This document shows positions 17,768 through 25,355 of a stretch of 33,470 nt of DNA, piece after piece. The notes beneath the pieces were generated by a model that saw only the letters and a list, made by a program, of their open reading frames with translations, was not told where the DNA came from and made no database searches. The stretch is from NCBI GenBank assembly GCA_021826425.1, contig JAKAZY010000001.1:1-33470 (forward strand), written 5' to 3'. This DNA comes from Pseudomonadota bacterium (GTDB lineage Bacteria > Pseudomonadota > Alphaproteobacteria > Acetobacterales > Acetobacteraceae). Both the position numbers and the translations under genes were made by a program. Each line of letters begins with the position of its first letter. Positions within the stretch are counted from its first letter, which is position 1.

Positions 17768-18193
17768 ATGCAAGACCAGCCCCGCCTCGAAGACTTTCCA
17801 CTCCGCTCGTTCGACAAGCTGCGTTACGGCGACACCGACCGCCAAGGCCATGTGAATAACGTCGTTTTCGCCACGTTTCTGGAAACCGGGCGCTGCGATT
17901 TGCTGGATCGCGCCTTCGGACCCTCCCGCCTGGCTGCGGGTAATTTTGTCACCGCGCGTCTGGAGCTGGATTTTCGCGCTGAAATTTTCTGGCCCGGACA
18001 GGTCGAGATCGGCACGGCGGTAAAGACCATCGGCAACAGTTCAGTTCGCGTGGCGCAGGCGGTGTTCCAGAACGGAAAACTGGCCGCAACAAGCGAGTCG
18101 GTGATGGTGTATCTGGGCCAGAACAAGCGTCCGACATCGCTGCCTGATGACGCTCGCGCCGAACTTAAAGCGTTGATGCTGCCTTGCGCATGA
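17768..18193 (+). CDS. 4HBT-type acyl-CoA thioesterase
   Basis: 141 residues with a single hotdog fold. The motif 'YGDTDRQGHVNNVVFATFLE' (about 20-39) carries the aspartate and the 'GHVNN' turn of 4-hydroxybenzoyl-CoA thioesterase-like enzymes, which hydrolyse acyl- or aryl-CoA esters. The substrate cannot be told. GGAG lies a few bases before the ATG at 17768. Its last 29 bases overlap the end of the convergent GNAT gene, so both stops lie inside the other gene. Confidence 0.85.
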   Translation: MQDQPRLEDFPLRSFDKLRYGDTDRQGHVNNVVFATFLETGRCDLLDRAFGPSRLAAGNFVTARLELDFRAEIFWPGQVEIGTAVKTIGNSSVRVAQAVFQNGKLAATSESVMVYLGQNKRPTSLPDDARAELKALMLPCA

Positions 18194-18596
18194 GCCGGTG
18201 AAGTATCCCCGCGTCGAGAAATTCAGGCCCCTCCGCCGTATAGCCTAATTTCTCGTAGAAACCCATGGCTTGGGTCTGTGCATCCAGCACGAAGCCGCTG
18301 CCCGGACATTCGGTCTCGATTGCCCGCATTACCGCTGCACCGATGCCGTATTTCCGGAAGGCTCTCAGCACCGCCACCCGGCCGATTTTTTGTAAACTAG
18401 GGGTTTTTTCAAAGGCTCGGGCCGTGCCAGCCGGCTCGCCATTCCACATCGCCAGTATATGCAGGGCTACATCATCAAATTCGTCCAGCTCTTGCTCCGC
18501 AGGCACACCCTGCTCGCCCGTGAACACCGCGAGGCGGATGGCAAAGCACGCCGCAAGCTCCGCCGAGCCGGGCAGCGCCCGTACAACCCGGATCAC
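18165..18596 (-). CDS. GNAT-family N-acetyltransferase
   Basis: 143 residues. The N-terminal 'RLAVFTGEQGVPAEQELDEFD' is typical of the ElaA/YjcF-like branch. The acetyl-CoA site is in 'IGRVAVLRAFRKYGIGAAVMRAIE' (about 71-94), slightly altered from R/Q-x-x-G-x-G/A. 'AMGFYEKLGYTAEGPEFLDAGILHRLMRK' closes the fold. The acceptor is unknown. Its ATG overlaps the PhoX-like stop by 4 bases, placing it third in the bamE operon. Confidence 0.87.
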   Translation of the reverse strand: MIRVVRALPGSAELAACFAIRLAVFTGEQGVPAEQELDEFDDVALHILAMWNGEPAGTARAFEKTPSLQKIGRVAVLRAFRKYGIGAAVMRAIETECPGSGFVLDAQTQAMGFYEKLGYTAEGPEFLDAGILHRLMRKAASTL

Positions 18597-20173
18597 CGCG
18601 TGACCAGCCCGATGATCGTGGTCTGCGGTGGCATCGCCGGTTGCAGTGTCGGCCAGCGTGTGGCCGGATGATCAAAGTTTGCCCCCGGCGTGGCGCCGGG
18701 GTGGCGCACCGCGCCAAACGCCGTCTTGCTGGCAGCGTCGAACGCCGCCCCACCCGCAGCTGCGCCGACAGGCGCCAGATAAGCATAAGCCACAGCTCCC
18801 TGCGCCGGGCCCGTGGTTTGCATAATGAATAGCCCGTCGGCGGTTTGTGCCGTGTCGCCGCGCTGATCCGTACCGATCCAGAGATTTCCCGCAGGGTCGA
18901 TGGCGAGTGTACGTGGCTTGCGCAACCAAGCCTGGCTGCCGGGCCCATATTGCGTGCCTTCCTCGGTAGCCGGGTTGCCTCCGATCAACGCCAGGCTCGC
19001 GTGAAAATGCGGCGCTGTGGCATCGCCGCCAGGCAGGGCAAATTGCACGATATGCCCCGCATCGCTGTGAGGGTTTAGCGCATCTGCCACGCTGCGCCCC
19101 GGATTTCCTGCGCAGGCCAGATACAATTTGGCGCTGTCGGCGCTCAGCGCCAGCCCGCCAGGTGCGTCGAATGTTTCGCCCCCGGCGGTTATTCCCGCAT
19201 TCGCCAGCCCGGCGAGGTTGGGCACATCACTCGGCAAATCCACCCAGTCGATCCCGTCTCCGCCCAGAACCGCCACGGACAGCTTGCCCGAATCCAGCGC
19301 CGAACCATCGTTGGCGTTGGTTGCGGCGATAAACCTGAACAACATGCCAGAAGCCGCGTCCTGCGTGAAGAACACCACTGGGCGGCCATCCTTGCTGGCG
19401 GTGGCCAGAACCCCGGCGCGGGCAATGCGCCCAAGTGCCGTGCGTTTAACAGGAATGGAAAGTGGGTCGAGCGGATCGAACTCCACCACCCAGCCATAAC
19501 GTGCAGCATAGGCGGGGTCGGCATAACTCAGGCCAAGCCCTGCCAGCCGCGTGAGCCAAGGCCCGGCATCACCTTCAGCCAGCAGCACATTGCCCCAGGG
19601 GGTGTTGCTGCCACCATTCACCGCCAGCACGCCTTGCACCGTACCACCAATTTGCCGGGCTGCGGGGCCAGAAAGCTGGCACAGTGTACCATCTGACAAG
19701 CGCCGGGTCTGATAGCCGCCAACTACTGTTACCCAGCGCCCTGAGAGATATTGCAGGTTCACCACCGTGACACCCTGCTCGCGTCCCGCCACGGCGGGGT
19801 TATCTACACCGCCGGGAAAAAGCATACTGGCCGGGGCCGTGGGGTTGGCGGTCACGAGCACGAGTCGCGGGATGCCATCTTGAGAAGGCGGCGGCGAAAC
19901 CAGCGCTGCGATCACCGCGTCATAGGGAAACTGGCTGCTGGCCTGTTTGGCAGTCAGAGCCTGCGGATCGAAGGGCGGCGCACCCGGCTGTAACAAATCG
20001 CCCCAGCGGGCGATAACGAGGCGAGAATAACCAGCGCCTGGCTTGTCATCCAGCGCCGCGGTTTGAAAATTCTTCAGCACTGGCGCGGCATCGGCGCCAA
20101 GAGCGCTTTGCGCGCAAGCCCCCCCGGCCGAGAACGCGGCGAGACCGCCAAGCAGGAAAGGGCGCCGATGCAT
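18593..20173 (-). CDS. PhoX-like DUF839 protein, Tat-exported
   Basis: 526 residues. The N-terminus 'MHRRPFLLGGLAAFSAGGACA' has the twin arginine and hydrophobic stretch of a Tat signal. The body is a beta-propeller-like DUF839/PhoX fold: 'GYSRLVIARWGDLL', 'NPWG'-type 'NGGSNTPWGNVLLAEGD', 'YGWVVEFDPLDP', 'FDAPGGLALSADSAKLYLAC', 'KPRTLAIDPAGNLWIGTD'. PhoX enzymes are periplasmic Ca/Fe alkaline phosphatases, but many DUF839 proteins have no proven activity, so the reaction is uncertain. It begins 4 bases after the bamE stop and overlaps the GNAT gene. Confidence 0.82.
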   Translation of the reverse strand: MHRRPFLLGGLAAFSAGGACAQSALGADAAPVLKNFQTAALDDKPGAGYSRLVIARWGDLLQPGAPPFDPQALTAKQASSQFPYDAVIAALVSPPPSQDGIPRLVLVTANPTAPASMLFPGGVDNPAVAGREQGVTVVNLQYLSGRWVTVVGGYQTRRLSDGTLCQLSGPAARQIGGTVQGVLAVNGGSNTPWGNVLLAEGDAGPWLTRLAGLGLSYADPAYAARYGWVVEFDPLDPLSIPVKRTALGRIARAGVLATASKDGRPVVFFTQDAASGMLFRFIAATNANDGSALDSGKLSVAVLGGDGIDWVDLPSDVPNLAGLANAGITAGGETFDAPGGLALSADSAKLYLACAGNPGRSVADALNPHSDAGHIVQFALPGGDATAPHFHASLALIGGNPATEEGTQYGPGSQAWLRKPRTLAIDPAGNLWIGTDQRGDTAQTADGLFIMQTTGPAQGAVAYAYLAPVGAAAGGAAFDAASKTAFGAVRHPGATPGANFDHPATRWPTLQPAMPPQTTIIGLVTR

Positions 20174-20177
20174 TGGC

Positions 20178-20699
20178 CTAAAAGCCGCCGCTGTTGCCGC
20201 CGCTACCGCCTAATGTTCCAGCCCCGCCTGTGCTCGACCGATCGGTCGCAGCACCCAGCGGGTTGTAACTGCCTACGCCACCCACAACCTGCTGGAAAAA
20301 CCCGGCTGTGCCGCCCGGAACCGGGGTCTGCTTCCCGTCCATCTGCACCGGCACGGCGTCAGCCAAGGTCTCCTGAGTCACAGATTTGAAGGTACCATCG
20401 TTTTTAAAGGTCACCACCACGACGTTCTGGCTTTTCACGCCCTCGGTCTGGGCGATGCGCATCTTGGTGACCTGTGCGACATAGACCCAGTTGTTCGGGT
20501 CGTACTGCTCAATGAAGGTCGGCGGGCCAAGCAGCGCCTGCACATCCGCCTGCTGGGAAATGCCGGGGGTAAGCTGTTTGAGATCACTCTGTGAAACCGA
20601 AATGCCGCGGTAATGCGGCGCATCAGTGAACACGGCGCAGCCGGACACACCCAGGAGGGCAGTCATCAGCAGGCTTTTTGGCAGCTTGGTCAGGCGCAC
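20178..20699 (-). CDS. bamE: Outer-membrane assembly lipoprotein BamE
   Basis: 173 residues. The lipobox 'LLGVSGC' places the lipidated cysteine at C21. The SmpA/OmlA domain follows: 'RGISVSQSDLKQLTPGISQQADVQALLGPPTFIEQYDPNNWVYVAQ'. A glycine/serine-rich tail (about 120-173) is longer than in enterobacterial BamE (about 113 residues). BamE is a small subunit of the beta-barrel assembly machine. Translation starts at GTG 20699 with AAGGA 8 bases upstream. It is divergent from the DUF177 gene, a common alphaproteobacterial arrangement. Confidence 0.9.
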   Translation of the reverse strand: MRLTKLPKSLLMTALLGVSGCAVFTDAPHYRGISVSQSDLKQLTPGISQQADVQALLGPPTFIEQYDPNNWVYVAQVTKMRIAQTEGVKSQNVVVVTFKNDGTFKSVTQETLADAVPVQMDGKQTPVPGGTAGFFQQVVGGVGSYNPLGAATDRSSTGGAGTLGGSGGNSGGF

Positions 20700-20771
20700 G
20701 CTTCGATCCTTAGGCTAGAAACAATCGCACTCCAGGCGATCTCTCGCGCGTTTGGGTCTCACGGCAGGGGC

Positions 20772-20799
20772 TTACCTGTCAATGAGCAAGCTCTATAAT
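20772..20799 (+). promoter_or_regulatory. Candidate DUF177-rpmF-plsX-fabH promoter, probably leaderless
   Basis: A perfect TATAAT lies at 20794-20799, with TTACCT (20772-20777, weak) 16 bases upstream as a possible -35. The ATG at 20806 follows after only 6 bases, so transcription would begin at the start codon. This -10 would lie inside the coding region if the alternative ATG at 20782 were used, which favours 20806. Confidence 0.5.
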
Positions 20800-20805
20800 G
20801 TGCGA

Positions 20806-21348
20806 ATGCAGGAAGAACTCAGCTACCCGGTCAGGGCCGCACTGATCAAGGATCAGAGCCAGATCTTCACCGTCCGCGCGAGTGAATCGCAGCGCGCGGC
20901 CCTCGCGTCCCGGTTCGCCCTGCCGGCGATTTCCCTGTTGGAAGGCCGTTTTGCCCTTCACCACGAGCGTTCGGGTATAATCTGCGCCACGCTGACGATG
21001 TACGCAGCCGTTACCCAGACATGCGTGGTGACACTCGACCCTTTCGAAGCCGTTATAAAAGATACCGCCGCCCTGCGCTTCGTGCCCGAAGCGGCGATGC
21101 GCTATGTGTCTGGTAGCGATGAGCAAGGGGAGGCGGAAGAGGATGTCACCCCAGATACTCTGGATTCGCCCGATGATATCCCCTACGCGAACGACAGCAT
21201 CGATCTGGGTGCCGCACTGGCCGAGCAGCTTGCCTTGGCGTTAGACCCCTATCCGCGCAAGCCCGGCGCAGCCTTGCCTGAAGCGGCATCGGACGACAGT
21301 GCCAACCCCTTCGCAGGGCTTTCAGCCCGCTTTGCCAAGCCCGATTGA
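20806..21348 (+). CDS. DUF177 (YceD-like) protein
   Basis: 180 residues from the ATG at 20806; in-frame alternatives are ATG 20782 and TTG 20752. The DUF177 core includes 'LEGRFALHHERSGIICATLTMYAAVTQTCVVTLDPFEA', where the single cysteine in 'TQTCVVTLDPF' is the family hallmark, followed by an acidic segment ('DEQGEAEEDVTPD'). C-terminal 'IDLGAALAEQLALALDPYPRKPGA' is also typical. In bacteria and plastids these proteins are linked to 23S rRNA accumulation and are almost always encoded before rpmF, as here. The start choice rests on the promoter placement. Confidence 0.88.
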   Translation: MQEELSYPVRAALIKDQSQIFTVRASESQRAALASRFALPAISLLEGRFALHHERSGIICATLTMYAAVTQTCVVTLDPFEAVIKDTAALRFVPEAAMRYVSGSDEQGEAEEDVTPDTLDSPDDIPYANDSIDLGAALAEQLALALDPYPRKPGAALPEAASDDSANPFAGLSARFAKPD

Positions 21349-21369
21349 AGGCTTAACGGCTCTTCAATC
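21343..21369 (+). terminator. Hairpin across the DUF177 stop codon
   Basis: A perfect 8-bp inverted repeat, GATTGAAG (21343-21350) and CTTCAATC (21362-21369), spans the stop codon with an 11-base loop. There is no T-run after it, so it is more likely an attenuator, processing site or mRNA stabiliser between DUF177 and rpmF than a full terminator. Confidence 0.3.
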
Positions 21370-21494
21370 CGCACGCCGCCAGGCCCGCAGCCGTGCCCTG
21401 AGCGTGAATTTGGCTGCCATGACTTGCGATGCCGGTTCGGCTCTGCTACGCCGCGCCTTCCAATACTCAGACTGATTCTGTAAGGCGTTTTGTC

Positions 21495-21698
21495 ATGGCC
21501 GTACCCAAGAGAAAAACTTCCCCTTCGCGCGCTGGCATGCGCCGGAGCCACCAGGCGCTATCCGCCGAGGCGCACGCCGAGTGCGCCAACTGCGGTGAGC
21601 TGAAGCGCCCGCACCATGTGTGCGCCCATTGCGGCCATTACGACGGCCGTGAGGTTGTGGGTGCCGGCAAGGAAGCCAAAGGCGTGGTTCGCGTCTGA
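21495..21698 (+). CDS. rpmF: 50S ribosomal protein L32
   Basis: 67 residues beginning '[19 protein letters not shown]', the standard L32 start, which fixes the ATG at 21495. Four cysteines (C30, C33, C43, C46) form the zinc-binding C+ version of the protein. L32 sits in the large ribosomal subunit. TAAGGCG lies about 10 bases before the ATG. It is placed between DUF177 and plsX as in most proteobacteria. Confidence 0.96.
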   Translation: MAVPKRKTSPSRAGMRRSHQALSAEAHAECANCGELKRPHHVCAHCGHYDGREVVGAGKEAKGVVRV

Positions 21699-21752
21699 GA
21701 CCGGTTAAACGGTGGTTGGAAGCGGTTATGTAAAGCCCAAAATAGGGGTCAT

Positions 21753-22805
21753 ATGAGCCAGAGCAGTAAACTGGCAGTGGATGCCATGGGTGGTGACCAC
21801 GCGCCGGAAGCCATTGTTGCCGGGCTCAACATCGCCGCGGAACGTCAGCCGCGGGCCTCTTTTCTGATCTTTGGCGACGAGGCTCGTCTGGCGCCATTGT
21901 TGGCTGCGTCCAGGCATCTTGCGGGGCGGCATGAGCTGCGTCACTGCACTGAGGCCGTCACGGGGGACATGAAGCCGACCGTGGCTTTGCGCCTGCGCGA
22001 TTCCTCGATGCGGCGCGCGATAGACGCTGTGCTGGCTGGTGAGGCGCAGGGCGTCGTCTCCGCCGGCAATACCGGCGCCTTGCTTGCTCTCTCGAAAATC
22101 GTCCTTAAAACTTTGAATGGTATCGACCGTCCGGCCATGGCTGCCACCGCACCCTCGGCCAAAGGCGACGTGGTGATGCTCGATCTCGGGCTGAATGTGG
22201 TCTACGATGCTCGCAATCTCGTTGAATTTGCTCTGATGGGTATGATCTTCGCGCGCATCGTGTTGGGGCTTCCCGCGCCGAGCTTCGGCCTGCTGAATAT
22301 CGGCTCCGAGGAAGGCAAGGGCGACGATACGCTCCGCAATGCCGCCACGACATTGCGCGACGGCCCCTTCAGAGAGCAATTCTACGGTTTTATTGAAGGC
22401 CACGACATTGCCGCCGGCACTGTGGATGTGGTGGTGACGGATGGTTTCACCGGCAATGTCGCGCTCAAAACTGGCGAAGGAGCCCTGAAGCTGGTGGGAG
22501 ACCTGCTGCGCCGCGTCTTCAACGCCGGGCCGTTTGCCAGGCTGGGCTACGTCTTTGCCAGGAGCGCGTTGAAGCGCCTGAGAGAAACACTGGACCCGCG
22601 CCGCTATAACGGCGCCGTGCTGTTGGGCTTGAACGGGGTTGTCGTTAAATCCCATGGTGGCACCGATGCGCTAGGCTTTGCCCACGCCGTGGACGTTGCG
22701 CTGGATATGGTAGCGCATGATTTCAATATTCATATCGCCGAAGCGCTGGCGGCCATGGATCGCGCCATTCTCTCTGAAGAGTCGGTAATCCACAGCAATG
22801 GCTGA
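21753..22805 (+). CDS. plsX: Phosphate acyltransferase PlsX
   Basis: 350 residues. Converts acyl-ACP to acyl-phosphate, the donor used by PlsY in the first step of phospholipid synthesis. Motifs: 'AVDAMGGDHAPEAIVAG' (about 8-24), 'VVSAGNTGALLAL', 'MLDLGLNV', 'LLNIGSEEGKGDD' and 'VVVTDGFTGNVALKTGEG'. The start follows AGGGG by a few bases. It overlaps fabH by 8 bases, tying the beginnings of phospholipid and fatty-acid synthesis together. Confidence 0.96.
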   Translation: MSQSSKLAVDAMGGDHAPEAIVAGLNIAAERQPRASFLIFGDEARLAPLLAASRHLAGRHELRHCTEAVTGDMKPTVALRLRDSSMRRAIDAVLAGEAQGVVSAGNTGALLALSKIVLKTLNGIDRPAMAATAPSAKGDVVMLDLGLNVVYDARNLVEFALMGMIFARIVLGLPAPSFGLLNIGSEEGKGDDTLRNAATTLRDGPFREQFYGFIEGHDIAAGTVDVVVTDGFTGNVALKTGEGALKLVGDLLRRVFNAGPFARLGYVFARSALKRLRETLDPRRYNGAVLLGLNGVVVKSHGGTDALGFAHAVDVALDMVAHDFNIHIAEALAAMDRAILSEESVIHSNG

Positions 22806-23781
22806 ACAATTTCTCTTAAAACGCGCGGTGCTCACCGGCATTGGCGCCTATCTGCCTGAGCAAATCCTCACAAATGAGGACATGGCCAAGCGTGTTGACA
22901 CATCCGATGACTGGATCGTCGAGCGCACCGGCATCAGGCAACGCCATTTCGCGGCACCGCATGAGACTGCAGCTTATATGGGCGCCGAAGCCGGACGCCG
23001 GGCGATGGAACAGGCTGGGCTGAAGCCCGAAGCACTGGGTGCGATTATTGTGGCCACCTCCACGCCGGACCAGGCCTTTCCAGCTACCGCCGTGCGCATC
23101 CAGGCGGCTCTTGGCGCTAAAAAAGCTTTCGGATTCGATCTTTCCGCCGCCTGCTCGGGCTTTATCTATGGGCTCTCGGTCGCGGATGCGATGCTGCGCG
23201 CCGGGCAGGTAAGGAGCGTGCTGATTATAGGCTCAGAGGTTTATTCCCGCATCCTGAATTTCGAGGATCGTACCACCTGCGTGCTGTTCGGAGACGGGGC
23301 TGGGGCGGTCCTGCTGGAGACCCGTGAGGTAGAGAAAGCTGGCCCAGGCCTGCTCTCGACCCATCTCTATGCGGATGGCACGCTGGGCGACATTCTATAT
23401 GTGGATGGCGCAACCGGCCAGAAGGACAAGCCCTGTCACCTGGTGATGCACGGGCGCGAGGTGTTCCGCCACGCCGTTAACCTGCTTGCGGGTGCTGTAA
23501 ATGACGCCTTAGCTGAGAACAGTCTCACACCAGCGGATATTGACCTGCTGGTGCCGCACCAAGCCAATAGGCGTATCATCGACGGCGTAGGCAAAAAGCT
23601 TGGCCTGCCGGCCGAGCGCGTGGTTGTCACTGTGGATAAGCACGCCAATACCTCCGCCGCGTCCGTTCCTCTGGCACTGGCCAGCGCCGTAGCGGAAGGC
23701 CGCGCAAAGCCCGGTCAGCTATTATTGTTGGAAGCGCTTGGCGGCGGCCTTACCTGGGGCTCGGCGTTATTACGTCTATAA
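22798..23781 (+). CDS. fabH: 3-oxoacyl-ACP synthase III
   Basis: 327 residues. Condenses acetyl-CoA with malonyl-ACP to start fatty-acid elongation. The catalytic triad is visible: C119 in 'DLSAACSGF', H254 in 'VPHQANRR' and N284 in 'DKHANTSAAS'. The N-terminal 'ILTNEDMAKRVDTSDDWIVERTGIRQRH' is diagnostic. Its start lies within the end of plsX. Confidence 0.97.
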   Translation: MAEQFLLKRAVLTGIGAYLPEQILTNEDMAKRVDTSDDWIVERTGIRQRHFAAPHETAAYMGAEAGRRAMEQAGLKPEALGAIIVATSTPDQAFPATAVRIQAALGAKKAFGFDLSAACSGFIYGLSVADAMLRAGQVRSVLIIGSEVYSRILNFEDRTTCVLFGDGAGAVLLETREVEKAGPGLLSTHLYADGTLGDILYVDGATGQKDKPCHLVMHGREVFRHAVNLLAGAVNDALAENSLTPADIDLLVPHQANRRIIDGVGKKLGLPAERVVVTVDKHANTSAASVPLALASAVAEGRAKPGQLLLLEALGGGLTWGSALLRL

Positions 23782-23866
23782 AACGGCTTTTCGCCTAAAA
23801 ACCATTTAAAATCAACCTTAAACGGCATATACTGGGCAATTCATTGCGAATCGGTCAAGTAACTTG

Positions 23867-23894
23867 TTGACCCTAAAGCCTCTCGTGCTAATCT
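23867..23894 (+). promoter_or_regulatory. Candidate ihfA promoter, possibly leaderless
   Basis: TTGACC (23867-23872), 16 bases, TAATCT (23889-23894), then 6 bases to the ihfA ATG. The -35 is nearly consensus. No Shine-Dalgarno lies between the -10 box and the ATG. Confidence 0.45.
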
Positions 23895-23900
23895 TGCAAA

Positions 23901-24212
23901 ATGAACACATTGACCCGTGCCCAGCTTACCGAAGCGATCTATGCCAGCGTCGGCCTGTCACGGCATGAATCGGCCGACCTGCTGGAACATGTTCTGAACC
24001 GTATAGCGGAAGCACTCGAAGTTGGTAAATCTGTCAAAATCAGTGGTTTTGGCACTTTTTCTGTGCGGCAGAAAGGTCGACGGATTGGCCGGAATCCTAA
24101 GACCGGGGTGGAAGTGCCAATCCTGCCGCGCCGTGTGCTGGTATTCCGCCCAAGCCAAATGCTGCGTGACGCGGTAAATGCCATTCCGGCCACGACCGCA
24201 TCCAAAGCCTGA
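23901..24212 (+). CDS. ihfA: Integration host factor subunit alpha
   Basis: 103 residues of the HU/IHF fold. The dimer helices are at about 5-45 and 'VKISGFGTF' begins the beta sheet. The DNA-intercalating arm is '[12 protein letters not shown]', with the proline that bends DNA. '[16 protein letters not shown]' ends the fold. IHF bends DNA at promoters, often sigma-54 promoters, and at origins. It stands between fabH and a MerR gene, the usual alphaproteobacterial order. Confidence 0.95.
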   Translation: MNTLTRAQLTEAIYASVGLSRHESADLLEHVLNRIAEALEVGKSVKISGFGTFSVRQKGRRIGRNPKTGVEVPILPRRVLVFRPSQMLRDAVNAIPATTASKA

Positions 24213-24228
24213 TTAGACAAAGGATCGC

Positions 24229-24864
24229 ATGGTGGACGAAGAGTACAACGCAGAGCTGGAGGACGGCACTGCGCCCGGCCTGAACAACGAAGCTGGGCGT
24301 CCACGGGTCCGCAAAGCCGCGGATGCGTTTCGCACCATTTCCGAGGTCGCGGACGAGTTGCATGTGCCCCAGCATGTGTTGCGATTCTGGGAGACGAAAT
24401 TTCCACAGGTTCGACCGCTGAAACGCGGCGGGGGGCGGCGCTATTATCGGCCAGAGGATGTCGGGTTGCTACGCCGGGTGGCTGACCTGCTCTATACACA
24501 GGGCTATACAATCAAGGGCGTGCAGCGCCTGCTGAGAGATGGCGGTATACTGACTGAGACGCAGGAACGCAGCCCGGAACCGGAGCAGGATTTCCTGATC
24601 CCGCCTGAAATGCCATTGCCGCGTCGTGAGCCAGGTGTCAGCTTAGCTTCCCCGCTTCCCGCACCGGTGGTTAGCCAAAAAAGGTATGTTGAACAGACAT
24701 TGACGGCAGAGGCTGAGCCAAACTTCGATCTGGCTCCTATTCCAGAGCCTTCCCGCCCGCAACCAGCCGCCGAAAACACGGGCGGTGAGGAGATCGCGCG
24801 CCTGCGTGAACTTTTGGCAGAGACGCTTTTAGCGCTTGAGGAGCTTCGCCGCACGATCGGTTGA
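24229..24864 (+). CDS. MerR-family transcriptional regulator
   Basis: 211 residues. The winged helix-turn-helix runs from about 34 to 104: '[32 protein letters not shown]', then '[33 protein letters not shown]'. A proline-rich linker (about 115-180) leads to a short C-terminal helix with leucine heptads ('[21 protein letters not shown]'). There is no ligand-binding cysteine set, so it is not a metal sensor. Orthologues next to ihfA are common in alphaproteobacteria; target unknown. AAGGA lies before the ATG, 16 bases after ihfA. Confidence 0.9.
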   Translation: MVDEEYNAELEDGTAPGLNNEAGRPRVRKAADAFRTISEVADELHVPQHVLRFWETKFPQVRPLKRGGGRRYYRPEDVGLLRRVADLLYTQGYTIKGVQRLLRDGGILTETQERSPEPEQDFLIPPEMPLPRREPGVSLASPLPAPVVSQKRYVEQTLTAEAEPNFDLAPIPEPSRPQPAAENTGGEEIARLRELLAETLLALEELRRTIG

Positions 24865-24954
24865 TCTTGCACCATTTTGCTGGGAAATTTGTCCAGTCAC
24901 CGAGCCTTATGCGCGGCGGTTTTACATGTACAGAGTAAAGATGCGCACAGGCTC

Positions 24955-24983
24955 TTGGCTTGGCGACGTTGTGCTGCTACAGC
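24955..24983 (+). promoter_or_regulatory. Possible promoter of tRNA-Pro
   Basis: TTGGCT (24955-24960) and TACAGC (24978-24983) are 17 bases apart, 14 bases before the mature tRNA start. The match is modest. Confidence 0.3.
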
Positions 24984-24996
24984 CTCGGCCCACGGC

Positions 24997-25073
24997 CGGA
25001 GCGTAGCGCAGCCTGGTAGCGCATCAGTCTGGGGGACTGGGGGTCGTGGGTTCGAATCCCGCCGCTCCGACCA
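24997..25073 (+). tRNA. tRNA-Pro(GGG)
   Basis: A 77-base cloverleaf. The acceptor stem CGGAGCG pairs with CGCTCCG. The anticodon arm TCAGT-CTGGGGG-ACTGG gives anticodon GGG. The T arm is GTGGG-TTCGAAT-CCCGC. Discriminator A and an encoded CCA follow. It lies after the merR gene. Confidence 0.95.
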
Positions 25074-25094
25074 TAAGGCCATTGGCAAAGTAAC

Positions 25095-25114
25095 AATGAG
25101 GCGCTTGCCTCGTT
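25095..25114 (+). terminator. Hairpin after tRNA-Pro
   Basis: An 8-bp stem with a GCTT tetraloop (25095-25102 with 25107-25114, one T-G pair) lies 21 bases after the tRNA. The T-run is almost absent (TTCC), so it may be a weak terminator or a processing signal. Confidence 0.35.
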
Positions 25115-25270
25115 CCGCGCTCAGCCCCTGGCTTAGCGCAGCTCTGTGCGGTTGGTGCGACTGCGACAGTAGCGGCGCAATATGCTCCTTCCCAGGTCAA
25201 CAAGCCAGCCAGAGCCAAGCCCCAGGGCAATCGGTATTCCAGTGCGCGCACTCGCTCTGCGCGAGGCGGT

Positions 25271-25298
25271 TTGTGCTTGCGGTAAGGCTGCTTAAGAT
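25271..25298 (+). promoter_or_regulatory. Possible promoter of the beta-hydroxyacid dehydrogenase gene
   Basis: TTGTGC (25271-25276), a 16-base spacer and TAAGAT (25293-25298). The rest of the 282-base gap between the tRNA and this gene shows nothing I can name. Confidence 0.35.
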
Positions 25299-25355
25299 CG
25301 GCCAGTCAAGATCCCCAGGGTTGTCCTCAAAATTGAAAAAACAGGAGAAAAAACC

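Noticed and set aside
21726-22655. 309-residue minus-strand frame
   Set aside because: Antisense to plsX, whose motifs are complete; no ribosome site or family.
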